A stretch of 31,095 nucleotides of DNA from Falciphora oryzae (taxonomy: Eukaryota; Ascomycota; Sordariomycetes; Magnaporthales; Magnaporthaceae), in the NCBI GenBank assembly GCA_000733355.1, contig JNVV01000040.1, forward strand, positions 367,701 to 398,795. Reading direction: 5' to 3'. A program made the position numbers and the translations under genes. The notes under the pieces are model-generated. The model was not told where the DNA came from, searched no databases, and was given only the letters and a program-made list of their open reading frames with translations. Positions 19,038 to 28,811 of this stretch are shown piece by piece (position 1 is the first letter of the stretch; every line of letters starts with the position of its first letter).

Positions 19038-22000
19038 ATGCCTTCAAAGAAAAGCGCCGAAGAGTTCCTCCGCAGGGGGAGAGAGAGGGGCTCTAAACAA
19101 TCCAACGAGGGAATCAACGATTCTGCTGTCCTCAAGAGACCCACAGACAAGGTGCTGAAAGAATACGAACGCATTGTTGGCCTCTGGAAACAGTGCGTCC
19201 TCCCCCCCATCTTCTTTCTCCCAGCGGACGTGATTCCTAGCCGTGGTTCTGCTGACACTTTGACCATCCAGGTACGCCAAAGAGCACGCCGAAGACGACC
19301 CCAGTCCGTACGAGCTTAGGTCCCTGAAAGATTTTGTGAAGGGGATTGCGTTCGGCATTGACGGCGCAGAGAACGATCCGAACCCAGCGGAAGGGACCGT
19401 CATGCTATACTGGAAGCAGTTCATGGCCGGCTGGCGCCGTGAACACGATGCCATTCCCCCGAACATTACGCTTTCGGTGACGAATGTGCGTCCACGCTGT
19501 CCAGATGAACAATCCACCCTAATCGCTGAGCTGAGCTGACTAGTTCGACGTAGTTCATCAAGTACGAGCTGCCCGGAATACTTCGGGAGCGAAATATCAG
19601 CTTGGTGAAAAGCAAGCGACCGAGGAGGTTTGGCACGAAGAACCACTTTGTCCATCTTGGGCGTCAGCTGTGGGGGAACGATTGGGTTGAGTATAAAAAG
19701 CCGGCGACGAGAGTCTACGATTGGGCCGACTTCATGGCCACCGTCTGTTCTTCCGCACGTATCGGCGAGTACATCGAGTCCACATGCCGGGCAGGCTCTG
19801 GTCGTGGCATGTACTACAAGGTGAGCACTGAGGGACCGGCATTGGCCGATCACAACATGCTGATCGATACCTCATCTGTGGATAACAGGACGTAAAATTC
19901 GGTGTGTTCCGCAATGAACACGGCAACGCAGAGTTTGCCATCCAGCTCGTTCGAGACGCGAAGGGTATGACACATACCCCTGATAAAAGGCACGCCTCCC
20001 CCCCTTTACAGCACCAGCTTGATTCTTTGTTCTAATTATATTGGCCTCAGACTCGAACATTCGCTATACGAGGGGTTGGGGCCCGGGCTTTTAATTTGTA
20101 ACGCGATGCTCCCGATCTTCGCTATCCTTATCGCGGCTAAGGCATTTAAAGATTATAACACCATCGAGGATCTTCTTGGAATAAGGCCACCGGAGAGCGA
20201 AATGGTTTACCCGCAGTGGAAGGAAAGCATTTTAACCAACCCTTCTTTAAAAGCATATTCTTGAGAAGGACTTTTGGGAAGATAGAAACGGCACACTCGC
20301 TGGGAAAACGGCTTCGGGCTCTGGGTTTCCGTACTGGATATAGCCGTCCGCCTACGATCCACGACTTTAGAGCGGAGGGCTTGTTCTGGATCGGTACGTG
20401 TACCGGGACCTTCCCCCATTGCCCTTTGCCCCTGGCCTTATTAACCGACACACTAACACATTTTACAAACCAGCTTTATTCCGCTGCCCAGAGAATGAAG
20501 CATGCGGGCCAGAAAGACCCCAATACTTACAATAATCACTACCAGCCCAACAACAGCGGCACGGACGGCCAAGGGAGCTATTTCGGCCTTGAAGTGCGTG
20601 GCCTCGTCAGTGATCTTTTCCGCGGCTTGACCGTGGAACGCAACCCGCAGCTCTCACAATCCCTCCCAGCGGAGAAGCAAGAAGCACTGAAGACCAGCCC
20701 TGAAATCACTGCAATTGAGGAGGAGCTCGCGACTTTGCGGAGGCGGCGGGGTCCGGATGCGACCTCCCGCCGCAAGCAGCTTTACACAGAGAAAAGGAAG
20801 ATGGCCGACCGAGAGCTCCGACAATGGCGGAAAACTCAGCCACACCGCTCCAGCACGACGAAAGAGGAGAACAACCCGCCATGCTATCACCGGAGCATCT
20901 TCAACCGTATTAGATTCCTCATGCCCGAACGGGACCGCCTCGCATCGAGTCTTTTTGAGACTGACACCTTACGGAGCCCGGCCGGTCTCGGGGCGCTCCG
21001 CGACATGATCGCTCTGTGCGAGGCAGATGCAGAAGTAGAGTTTCGACCGGGGCTGGAGCCGGAAAAATGTAGATGCGCCGACTCGACGCGCCGCCGCAAA
21101 GCTCCCCGGTCTGCTCACGCCGGCATCGACACACAATCCACCTACGATTGGAGACATGTCTACAACTGCTTTAAGAAAGCCTGCAACGGCGCCGCCGAGC
21201 TTTGCTTCTTATGCAACGAATGGGTTTTCGGTGAACTCCAATGGAGCGACCATTGCCGTTCGCATTTTGCTTGCCCGGAGGAACTGCCCGCCCAGTGCGA
21301 CCCCCTCGTTTATAGCGGAGTGCTTGCGACCGCCGGCTATTGCGTTTTCTGCATGGCAGATGAATCGCTAGCGCCCGAGGCGCGACTCCGTCAGTTCCTG
21401 GACAGAGGTGCATGGAAGGACCACGTTCACGGCCATTACGAAAAATACATCCAAACTGTCGACGATGAGAAGTCGGTAACCTGCCCTCATTTTGGCATTC
21501 GATGTAATACTGCCTTCGACTCGGTTAAACATCTCAAATTCCATCTTTTGGACGCCCATTGCCGAGACTTTGTCAAGGAGCCAACCTCGCTGGAAATGCT
21601 GGAATAGAAGGATGACGTGAAATTCGCACCGCCCAAGAGGAAGCGGAAGCGAAGCGTCGAGCTTGACAGGGAAGCCAAGGTCGATACCTACCACTTCGTT
21701 GATGAAACGGTCCAAACAGCGCGTCGACATCGAGCGGCTGCTGCGTCTTTGCCGTCGCCTCTCGAAGGCCACGTGTCCCCGCCCGGCAGTTGCCAGATCC
21801 AGGGCTGGTCGGAGGACGGAGGCGCTGGAAGCGGCGATGTTCTGCTTCGTTCGCCATCGTTTCTAGACAATGACGGAGTGGAAGAGTGCTCTGCCTTGAT
21901 TGTAAGTAACGTTCTATGGGAATTTTAAGATCTAATGCTAACGAGAAAACCCACAGGATCCCGGGATGCTTTTGGAGCAGAGTCCCCCAGGTTCGATACT

Positions 22001-22457
22001 GTCGGCTCCCGATCCCGCAAGCGACGATCCCTATTCCGCCTGGCCAGCGGATGCGATAGCCTCTGGCCTTGCCCCGTTCCCATATGTGAACCCAGCAGAG
22101 ATATGTTGCCAGGAGAGGCATGATACGCCCCTACAAGCGTACGGCAGTCCAGGCGGTGATGGCGGCAGCAACAGCGACCCAGCCGGCCTTACCAACGATA
22201 TGGAACAGATCGCGCTGGATGGTGATTTCCTCGGAGCTAACCACGACGGCAATGATGACAACGTCGACCTCCCGCCGCCCAACTCCGATGTCGCGCTGCC
22301 TCCTGCGCCGATTTCCCGGCACGATCCCCCGCTGGACGGCGGAAAAAAGAGGCGGATCAAGCTGGTTCCACACAAACAAAGGACGTCTGAGGCGAGTGAT
22401 GGCACAGACGAGCCACCTAAGAAAAGGATTAAAATAATCCTTAGAATTGGTACCTAG
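19038..22457 (+). pseudogene. DUF3435 (FluG-like) tyrosine-recombinase-related gene, damaged
   Basis: Inferred exons are 19038-19192, 19272-19485, 19554-19820, 19889-19989, 20051-20393, 20474-21901 and 21957-22457. DUF3435 contains the tyrosine recombinases of Starship elements and many FluG-labelled relatives. Visible recombinase boxes are an Arg in SARIGEYIES, HxxR in TIHDFRAEG, and a Tyr in KHAGQKDPNTYNNHY. C-terminal Cys2His2-like fingers follow (CFLCNEW...DHCRSH; CPHFGIRC...), then basic nuclear-signal stretches PPKRKRKRS and PPKKRIKI. Lesions: a one-base frameshift near 20225-20235; an intron at 20394-20473 whose splicing would shift frame (unspliced it stays open); and an in-frame TAG at 21605-21607, after which the frame and a canonical intron continue to 22457. 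The intron at 19990-20050 needs a GC donor. Probably recently inactivated. Confidence 0.7.
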
Positions 22458-23042
22458 GGTTCGTTCGGTTGTATTTTGATGGATGTTAGACAGGCTTGTG
22501 ACGAAATAGACCAATTAGATAGAAGCAGAACCAAATGGGATGCAGAAAAGTAGGGTTGAAGTGCTTGTCCACTGAAGAAACCTATCTACCCGCGAAAAGC
22601 TTAAGGCAGCCCCGGCCTGCCTTTACAGAGCTGACTCGGGTCGGCCGGGCTCGCACTACCGTCGAATGTTTGGGGTTCGGGCGTCCGGCAATCGAGATCA
22701 TCCTCGTTATACCACTGGGTTATATCGAAATTCAGGTTCGTGATGGTGGCGACTTATTACTGTAAACGTAAAGTTTTGGTTTGCTCTGGCGACTGCCATG
22801 TTTGCCATTCTTTCTCTCTCCGACGATGAATGAGAACTGCTGGATGATTGGGTCAGGGGCCGAAAACTAAGGAGGTGGAAACCAAGCCAAGCGATAGAGG
22901 ATTCGGATTCTGGTGCACTGATATCATCTCATGGAACCCTCTCGGTCCCGAAGTTCCCCTCTTTGCTCCAATATTGGGGTGTCGGTGCTCGTTGCCTGCT
23001 CGCTCCGGATACCTCCGCGGGGTTCCATCCGTGTTCTCGTGG

Positions 23043-23160
23043 GAACATGGAGCCTAAGCGAAAGACTGGGCACCAGTGCACAAAGGGCGGCGTTTTCGTG
23101 CGAGCATGGAGCCCAAGCGAAAGATTGGGCACGAGCGCATAAGGGCGACGTTTTTGCGCC
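23043..23160. repeat. Tandem repeat, 2 x 59 bp
   Basis: Two diverged adjacent copies with period 59, each containing CATGGAGCC(T/C)AAGCGAAAGA. The sequence just before the first copy resembles the end of a unit, so the array may once have been longer. Confidence 0.8.
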
Positions 23161-23310
23161 AATAGTCTCGACAGCATGCCACCTGCACATTGGTACCTCT
23201 TATCACCACGAAATGTCTGCCTGGCAGCTAGGCATATGCGGCCCATCCAGCCAGCCAGCAAATGCTTAATCGTCGAGCCATTTCCCCTCCCTTATTCTCT
23301 TCTACTTTTT

Positions 23311-23394
23311 CGCATTCATCCTCCACATCGCATTGGCACTGACTACCAATATCGCATTCATCCTCCACATCGCACTGGCACCGGCCACCAATAT
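23311..23394. repeat. Tandem repeat, 2 x 42 bp, at the NLR start
   Basis: Two adjacent copies with period 42 sharing CGCATTCATCCTCCACATCG and an ACCAATAT end. They lie in the expected promoter or 5' leader of the NLR gene. Confidence 0.85.
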
Positions 23395-23432
23395 CGCAAC
23401 GCCGGCACAACCCACCACCAAAAAGCACCACC

Positions 23433-26400
23433 ATGGCCCTGCCCCTGCCGAGTCCGCCACGGTTTAAAACGACAATCAACAACCTAGTCGCGGAGTCGGA
23501 CAAGCAACTGTCCAGGAGCGAGCACTGGGCCAACACGGCCACAAGAAGCGCCAAAATTAGAGAGATCTTTGTGGACGAGATCTGGAGTCAAGTCAAGGAT
23601 GGTTACGACAAGATGCTGCAAGACCTTGAGGCGCACTTTAAGGCCCGTTTCGAGGCGAGGGACATCGCTGCCGACTTGAAAGCGAGGGTCAAAAAGATTG
23701 ACTCGATCGAAGGAACGCTTGCGCGCCGGGAAAAGGACAAGCTCTATGGGAGCTTCGGTGACGTCTTTATCGAAATGCACGACCTGATCGGGCTGCGGAT
23801 CGTGCCATGGAGTGCCGGAGCCCGAAAGCTAGCCGATGCGTTCATTGATGAAGAGTTCCAAGAGCTAAAAACAACAGCGCACATTTCGTCGGACCGCAAG
23901 GTCGGCGAATTTTGGGACGTGCGCTTCGGAGCCTACGAGTCCAACAACCACCGAATCGGTATCAACCAGGAGCATGGGGCATACCAAAGCTTGTCGTTTT
24001 ACGAGGGCGTCATGTTTGAAGTCCAGGTGGCATCCTTGGCCGACGTGCTCGGCAATATCCTCGCGCACCCGCTCCAGTACAAGAAGAAGCACGGCCCGCT
24101 CGACAAGGGAACGGAACAGACGTTGGACCTTTTGAAGGGGACCTTCAAATTCCTCGACGTGCACCTCGAGCAGTTCCTCGACGCGTACAATGCTAGGCTC
24201 GAAGCAAAGGCGATCGAATCCGAGTGTGGCTCGGGCTCCGAGCCAGCTATAACCATGGCTGCCAAAGCTGCTGCTTTGAGTGATTTGGGCAAGATGAGAG
24301 CAGATGTGGCAGCGGCTGTCACGGAAGCTCTCGAGGGGCGTATGCATCATTTGGAAAACGGAGTACCCGACACGCCCTCCCGTGCGCCGGAATACTGGAG
24401 GCGTTATATGAAAAAGCAGAGCGAACAGTTCAAGTATGTTTCCTGCCTTCCCATTTTCACTCGCTTCCCTTTTGTATCTCACTTGTTGCTTGTCGCGCCA
24501 GTTGCCCCATTCTTTCACCCTTTCCCCCTACTTCCACCTTCCCCTATTACCTGGGTCGCTTTATAACCTGCTTCTAACGCTTCATCAGGGAATTTCTGCG
24601 CGAGTTCCGACAACAACAAACCCGTCAATGCCTGGCAAAGCTTCCGGTGGCAAAAGGCGCAGCATTTAACGCCGAAGCCAACGAGCACGACCCCAGCTGC
24701 CACACTGATACCCGCGTGGATCTTCTTGCCGATATTCACCGATGGATCAAGGATCCGAACGGGAAAAGCATATTCTGGCTGCGCGGCATGGCCGGCACCG
24801 GCAAATCGACCATCTCTCGAACAGTGGCCAAAACACTTGCCGACACAGAGGTGCCCAGCGCCAGCTTCTTCTTCAAAAAGGGCGAAGGCGACCGGGGCAG
24901 AGCAGCCATGTTCTTCACCACTATACTTGCTCAGCTCCTTGCCCAGCTGCCGGCTTTGGCCCCGCATGTCCGGAACGCCATGGAGAGCGACCCAGCCATC
25001 GTCGACAAAACCAAAAGAGAGCAGTTCGAAAAGCTCTTCCTGGAGCCGCTGGACAAGTGCAAGGGCGATGTCCTGGGGCCGCTTGCCATAGTGGTCGACG
25101 CGCTTGACGAATGCGATCGGGAAGAGGACGCTACTGCCCTGATTGACCTCGTGTCCAGAGCAAAAGGCGCAACGTCGATCCACATCCGATTTTTTATCAC
25201 CAGCAGACCCGAACTGTCCATCCGCCTTGGTTTTAAGAAAATCGGCGACAGCTACCAGGACCTGGCCCTCCATGAGATTCCTGAGGCCGATATAAGAAGA
25301 GATATTCTCATCTTTCTGCGCTCGGAGCTAGCCAGAATCCGCGACGAGTTCAACATGACGTGCTCGGGGCTACCAACAGATTGGCCTCCATCCACCAGTC
25401 TCGAAAGCCTTGTCGATATGGCTGTGCCCCTCTTCATCTTCGCATCGACAGCTTGCCGCTTCATTGCCGATAGCGACTACGGTGACCCCGGGGAGCAGCT
25501 GGACAAGATACTTGAGTACAGGAAGAAGGGCGGATGGTCTCAGCTTCATACGACGTATCTGCCAATCCTGAATCAGCTTCTTTTTAAGCGCAGGGAGAAT
25601 GAGAAAACTGCGATAGTTGCGTGGTTCCGCAAGATTGTTGGCGCCATCGTACTTCTCGCCGATCCTCTCCCCACCTCGTCACTGGCACGGCTCCTTGGCA
25701 CCCAGGAGAATATCGACTCGAAGTTACGCAGGCTGCATTCTGTCCTTAACATTTCGAATGATCCGCTTGCCCCAGTCAAACTGCTCCATCTGTCTTTTCG
25801 CGACTTTCTTGTGGACGACGAGAATCGCGATGCGAACCCCTTTTGGGTTGACAAGCAAGACATCCATGAGAGGCTGGCAGGCCGCTGCCTCCAACTGCTG
25901 TCAACTGGCAATAATCTCAAGAGAGACATCTGCGGCCTGCGTTTGCCTGGAACCCTCCGGTCCAAAATCGACAAGCAGACGATCGATTCCGCCTTGCCGC
26001 CCGAGGTCCAATATGCCTGCCGATACTGGGTTCATCATTGGAAGGAGAGCAAACGGCGGATACGAAACGGTGATCCTATCGACCGCTTTCTGACCGACCA
26101 TCTCCTGTACTGGCTCGAAGCGTTGAGCGTAATGGGGCGGATCCGAGAAAGTATTGGCATGCTAGACAGCCTGCTGGATATGCTCGACGTAAGCACGTCT
26201 ACCATTTTTTTATTAAAAGAAATACGTACTAACATAGCTTTAGCCGGGAAATAGCATTGCAGTGTTGCCGCTTCGTGACCTGCAGCGTTTTCTTCCGAAT
26301 AATTGCACTATTATCGACGCATCGCCCCTCCAAATCTACCACTCGGCTCTGCTGTTTGCGCCAAAAAGGAGTGTAATTCGGGAATTATGGCGCAACAAAC

Positions 26401-27278
26401 TTCCAACTTGCATTTCATTACTATCACCAGTGGATTTGGACTGGAATGCGTGTTTGCAAACTCTCGAAGGGCATAGCGACTCGGTCATCTCGGTCGCATT
26501 CTCACCCGACGGCCAAAAGCTCGCGTCGGCTTCCGGCGACAAAACCGTCAAGCTCTGGGACGCGGCGACGGGCGCGTGCGTTAGGACGCTCGAGGGGCAT
26601 AGCCATTCGGTCAGGTCGGTCACATTCTCACCCGACGGCCAAAAGCTCGCGTCGGCTTCCCGCGACAAAACCGTCAAGCTTTGGGACGCGGCGACGGGCG
26701 CGTGCGTTAGGACGCTCGAGGGGCATAGCGGCTGGGTCAGGTCGGTCGCATTCTCACCCGACGGCCAAAAGCTCGCGTCGGCTCCCGACGACAAAACCGT
26801 CAAGCTCTGGGACGCGGCGACGGGCGCGTGCGTTAGGACGCTCGAGGGGCATAGCGGTTGGGTCAGGTCGGTCGCATTCTCACCCGACGGCCAAAAGCTC
26901 GCGTCGGCTTCCCGCGACAAAACCGTCAAGCTCTGGGACGCGGCGACGGGCGCGTGCGTTGCGACGTTTGAGGGGACAACTTCCTCTCTATCGTTTGACA
27001 CAACAGGCTCGTACCTCTATACTGATTTTGGTACTAGATTGCTTAGCAAACAACCGGCTGCTCATACAGCTGCGCTTCAGGCTCATCCACAGTATTATGA
27101 CATTGAAGGCATTGGCATCAGTGCCGATAAAGTATGGATCACTTGGAACGGGCAGAATTTGCTGTGGCTGCCTTTTGAATACCGACCGCAGTGTTTAGCC
27201 ATAGCAGGATTTACAATAGCCTTAGGCTGCTCCTCAGGGCGGGTGTTGATCTTTCAGTTTTCGGAAGTTTTCTCTTAA
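23433..27278 (+). CDS. NLR: RelA/SpoT-like domain + NACHT + WD40
   Basis: Exons 23433-24433, 24589-26188 and 26244-27278 join in frame to 1211 aa; both introns have good CTAAC branch points. Residues about 80-235 resemble the RelA/SpoT (p)ppGpp-synthetase fold: ARVKKIDSIEG, HDLIGLRIV (Asp117), HGAYQSLSF, FEVQVAS (Glu196) and AHPLQYKKK. NACHT follows, with Walker A GMAGTGKST at about 400, Walker B IVVDALDEC (Asp504) and a FFITSRPE sensor. Residues 941-1108 are four 42-residue WD40 repeats, then degenerate blades and an end typical of fungal NACHT-WD40 proteins. Such STAND receptors trigger non-self or cell-death responses after ligand binding to the repeats. No lesion is seen. Domain calls for NACHT and WD40 are firm; RelA/SpoT is assigned from motif order. 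Confidence 0.88.
26463..26966 (+). repeat. Four near-identical 126-bp WD40 repeats
   Basis: Exact period 126 (units start at 26463, 26589, 26715, 26841). Each encodes LEGHSxxVxSVxFSPDGQKL, then ASAxxDKTVKLWDAATGACV. The units differ mainly at residues 6-7 (DS, HS, GW, GW), 9, 12, 24 and 25, with one change at 41. Such high internal conservation with variation at a few surface positions is known for the fungal HET-E/D/R-type NACHT-WD40 family. Confidence 0.95.
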
Positions 27279-27546
27279 AGTCTCTTATTCTTTATTTCCT
27301 TATAACTTTGCCTGTAAACGGGTCGTAGGGGACCGGGTGAATTTATAGTTTTGCGCTGCGTTCAAGAATTTTATGGAACTGTTTAGCTTTTTCTATCAGC
27401 TAACTAATGTTGTGGCGAATCGCGTTATTGCCATACGGCAGTGCGTGATCTAGATGTGAACAGCCAATTGCAAATGAAAAAAGAATCTATCTATGAGGTG
27501 GCGGGCGGGCTGAGGCGGGGTGCCACGCCAAGCCCTTGGTGCAGCA
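27279..27546. other. 3' flank of the NLR gene
   Basis: An AT-rich 3' end with no further gene, ending at the solo LTR and its target duplication (CAGCA at 27542-27546). Confidence 0.5.
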
Positions 27547-28043
27547 TGTAACACCCCGCACAGAACTATGACCAGCAGCCCTAGGGGCCGCCACCGGTGG
27601 CCTTAGAGGAGGACTCCGGGCGGTGGCCAGAGGGGCGCAAGCCCCGAAGGACGTGCGGATCAAGAGAGTTTAGCTCTAGGATACGCATACCGGCTAGCCT
27701 CCGCGGATACGGACGCTCAGCCAGTCAAGGTGTATCCAAGCTCCGAACCCTAATAAAGGGACAGAGCATACCCAGCCCCGTACGGACGCCGCGGCGTACC
27801 GACGACAACCGAAGGATGGCCGGACGGCCAAGCATAAGAAGGGCCCGAGGGACCTCCTGTAAAGGGAGTCTAGAGGGCAAGCTATCGTTTTTGTTTCCTC
27901 CTACCCATTACCATAGGCTTGTTAAGCCCTGCACAAATACGATTGTTGAACTGCTGGACCTTTGAGATCTCTCTGAGAGAACCCCCCCTTTTTCAGGCTT
28001 GACACTGCTGTAGCTCGCTATAGTAGGGCCAAGACCTGTTACA
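27547..28043. mobile_element. Solo LTR with 5-bp target-site duplication
   Basis: The 497-bp unit starts TGTAACACC and ends CCTGTTACA, so it has perfect TGTAAC/GTTACA inverted ends, and it is flanked on both sides by CAGCA (27542-27546 and 28044-28048). An AATAAA lies at 27752-27757, suggesting plus orientation. No internal region is present, so it is a solo LTR left by recombination of an LTR retrotransposon. ORFs inside it are spurious. Confidence 0.8.
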
Positions 28044-28549
28044 CAGCACAGGTCGCCTTTGAACTGGATCCCGCGGCAGCTGGTGCGCGAGCACAGTTTG
28101 AAACCAGTCGATGGCGGCCATCAGGAGTCATACAAAGGGAGGCCAGAAAGTAATCGTTTCGTGGCTGGTATCAGGCAGGGTACGCCTTCAGCGATTTTTG
28201 GGTCACCTCGGAATCCGGCGTCGAACCGAAGCTCATTATTGGTCACAATATCCTACGGGTTTACGGGGAAGCGGCATTCCTGCCAGCTCTGCCCAAAAAG
28301 CAGCCCAGCCGGCCGAGCGAATGGTCGGCAAAACTGCAGCCCTTGGCCGTACTTGTGCGGGCTAAAAGCGCCACGCCCTCGATCGGCCCTTTGGGGATAG
28401 AGTGCGGCACGGCGACTTGTCGTTTTCCCCGCGACTTGTCGTTTTTCTGCAACATAATTTCCCATAGAAAATTAGCAGTGAATCAATGTACCTTCGAATC
28501 AACGCGTGACCTTCCCAACTGCATATTGCACGGGCCCATGCATGCCTAC
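28044..28549. other. Unassigned sequence between LTRs
   Basis: No gene could be recognised. It contains a 19-bp-period duplication at 28412-28449 (GCGACTTGTCGTTTT twice). It may be older repeat debris. Confidence 0.35.
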
Positions 28550-28765
28550 TGTCACGATCAGGGAGCGTAGGCTTCGCAGCCAGGTGCAATTGATGCTATG
28601 GACTAAAGACTCTTCTATGGGGAGGAAACAGGGAAGAAAGGCGCGGCGCGCCGAAGGCGCGATGCGGTAGAAAAAGCGGTGCGGCGTCTCATCGCACGAG
28701 CCATTTCGTGACGCGTGCTCACGTGGATGCCTGCGGCGTGCGGTGAACTGCCCTGGGGCGTCACA
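28550..28765 (-). mobile_element. Candidate 3' LTR of the gypsy remnant
   Basis: On the minus strand a purine-rich GAGAAGGGGTAG (polypurine-tract-like) is followed by TGTGACGCC at 28765, and the segment could end CGTGACA at 28550, giving imperfect inverted ends (6 of 7 bases). The position just beyond the chromodomain ORF fits a 3' LTR. The mate LTR lies outside the window, so this is not confirmed. Confidence 0.4.
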
Positions 28766-28811
28766 CTACCCCTTCTCAAGCCCGAGTATCGCGTACGCGG
28801 TGCTCGAGGCT

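Larger units (their letters stand above)
22458..23432. promoter_or_regulatory. Intergenic region with tandem repeats, NLR promoter
   Basis: No supported gene. It contains two tandem duplications, listed separately (23043-23160 and 23311-23394), the second ending 38 bases before the NLR ATG. ORFs over the first repeat are by-products of the repetition. Confidence 0.55.

Noticed and set aside
22929..23261. 110-codon minus-strand ORF
   Set aside because: It covers the 59-bp tandem repeat; the apparent protein repetition comes from that duplication.
26463..26966. CRISPR-like array (regular 126-bp repeat)
   Set aside because: The units are wholly coding WD40 repeats without spacers, in a eukaryote.
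27597..27965. 122-codon ORF
   Set aside because: It lies inside the solo LTR and lacks any recognisable domain.
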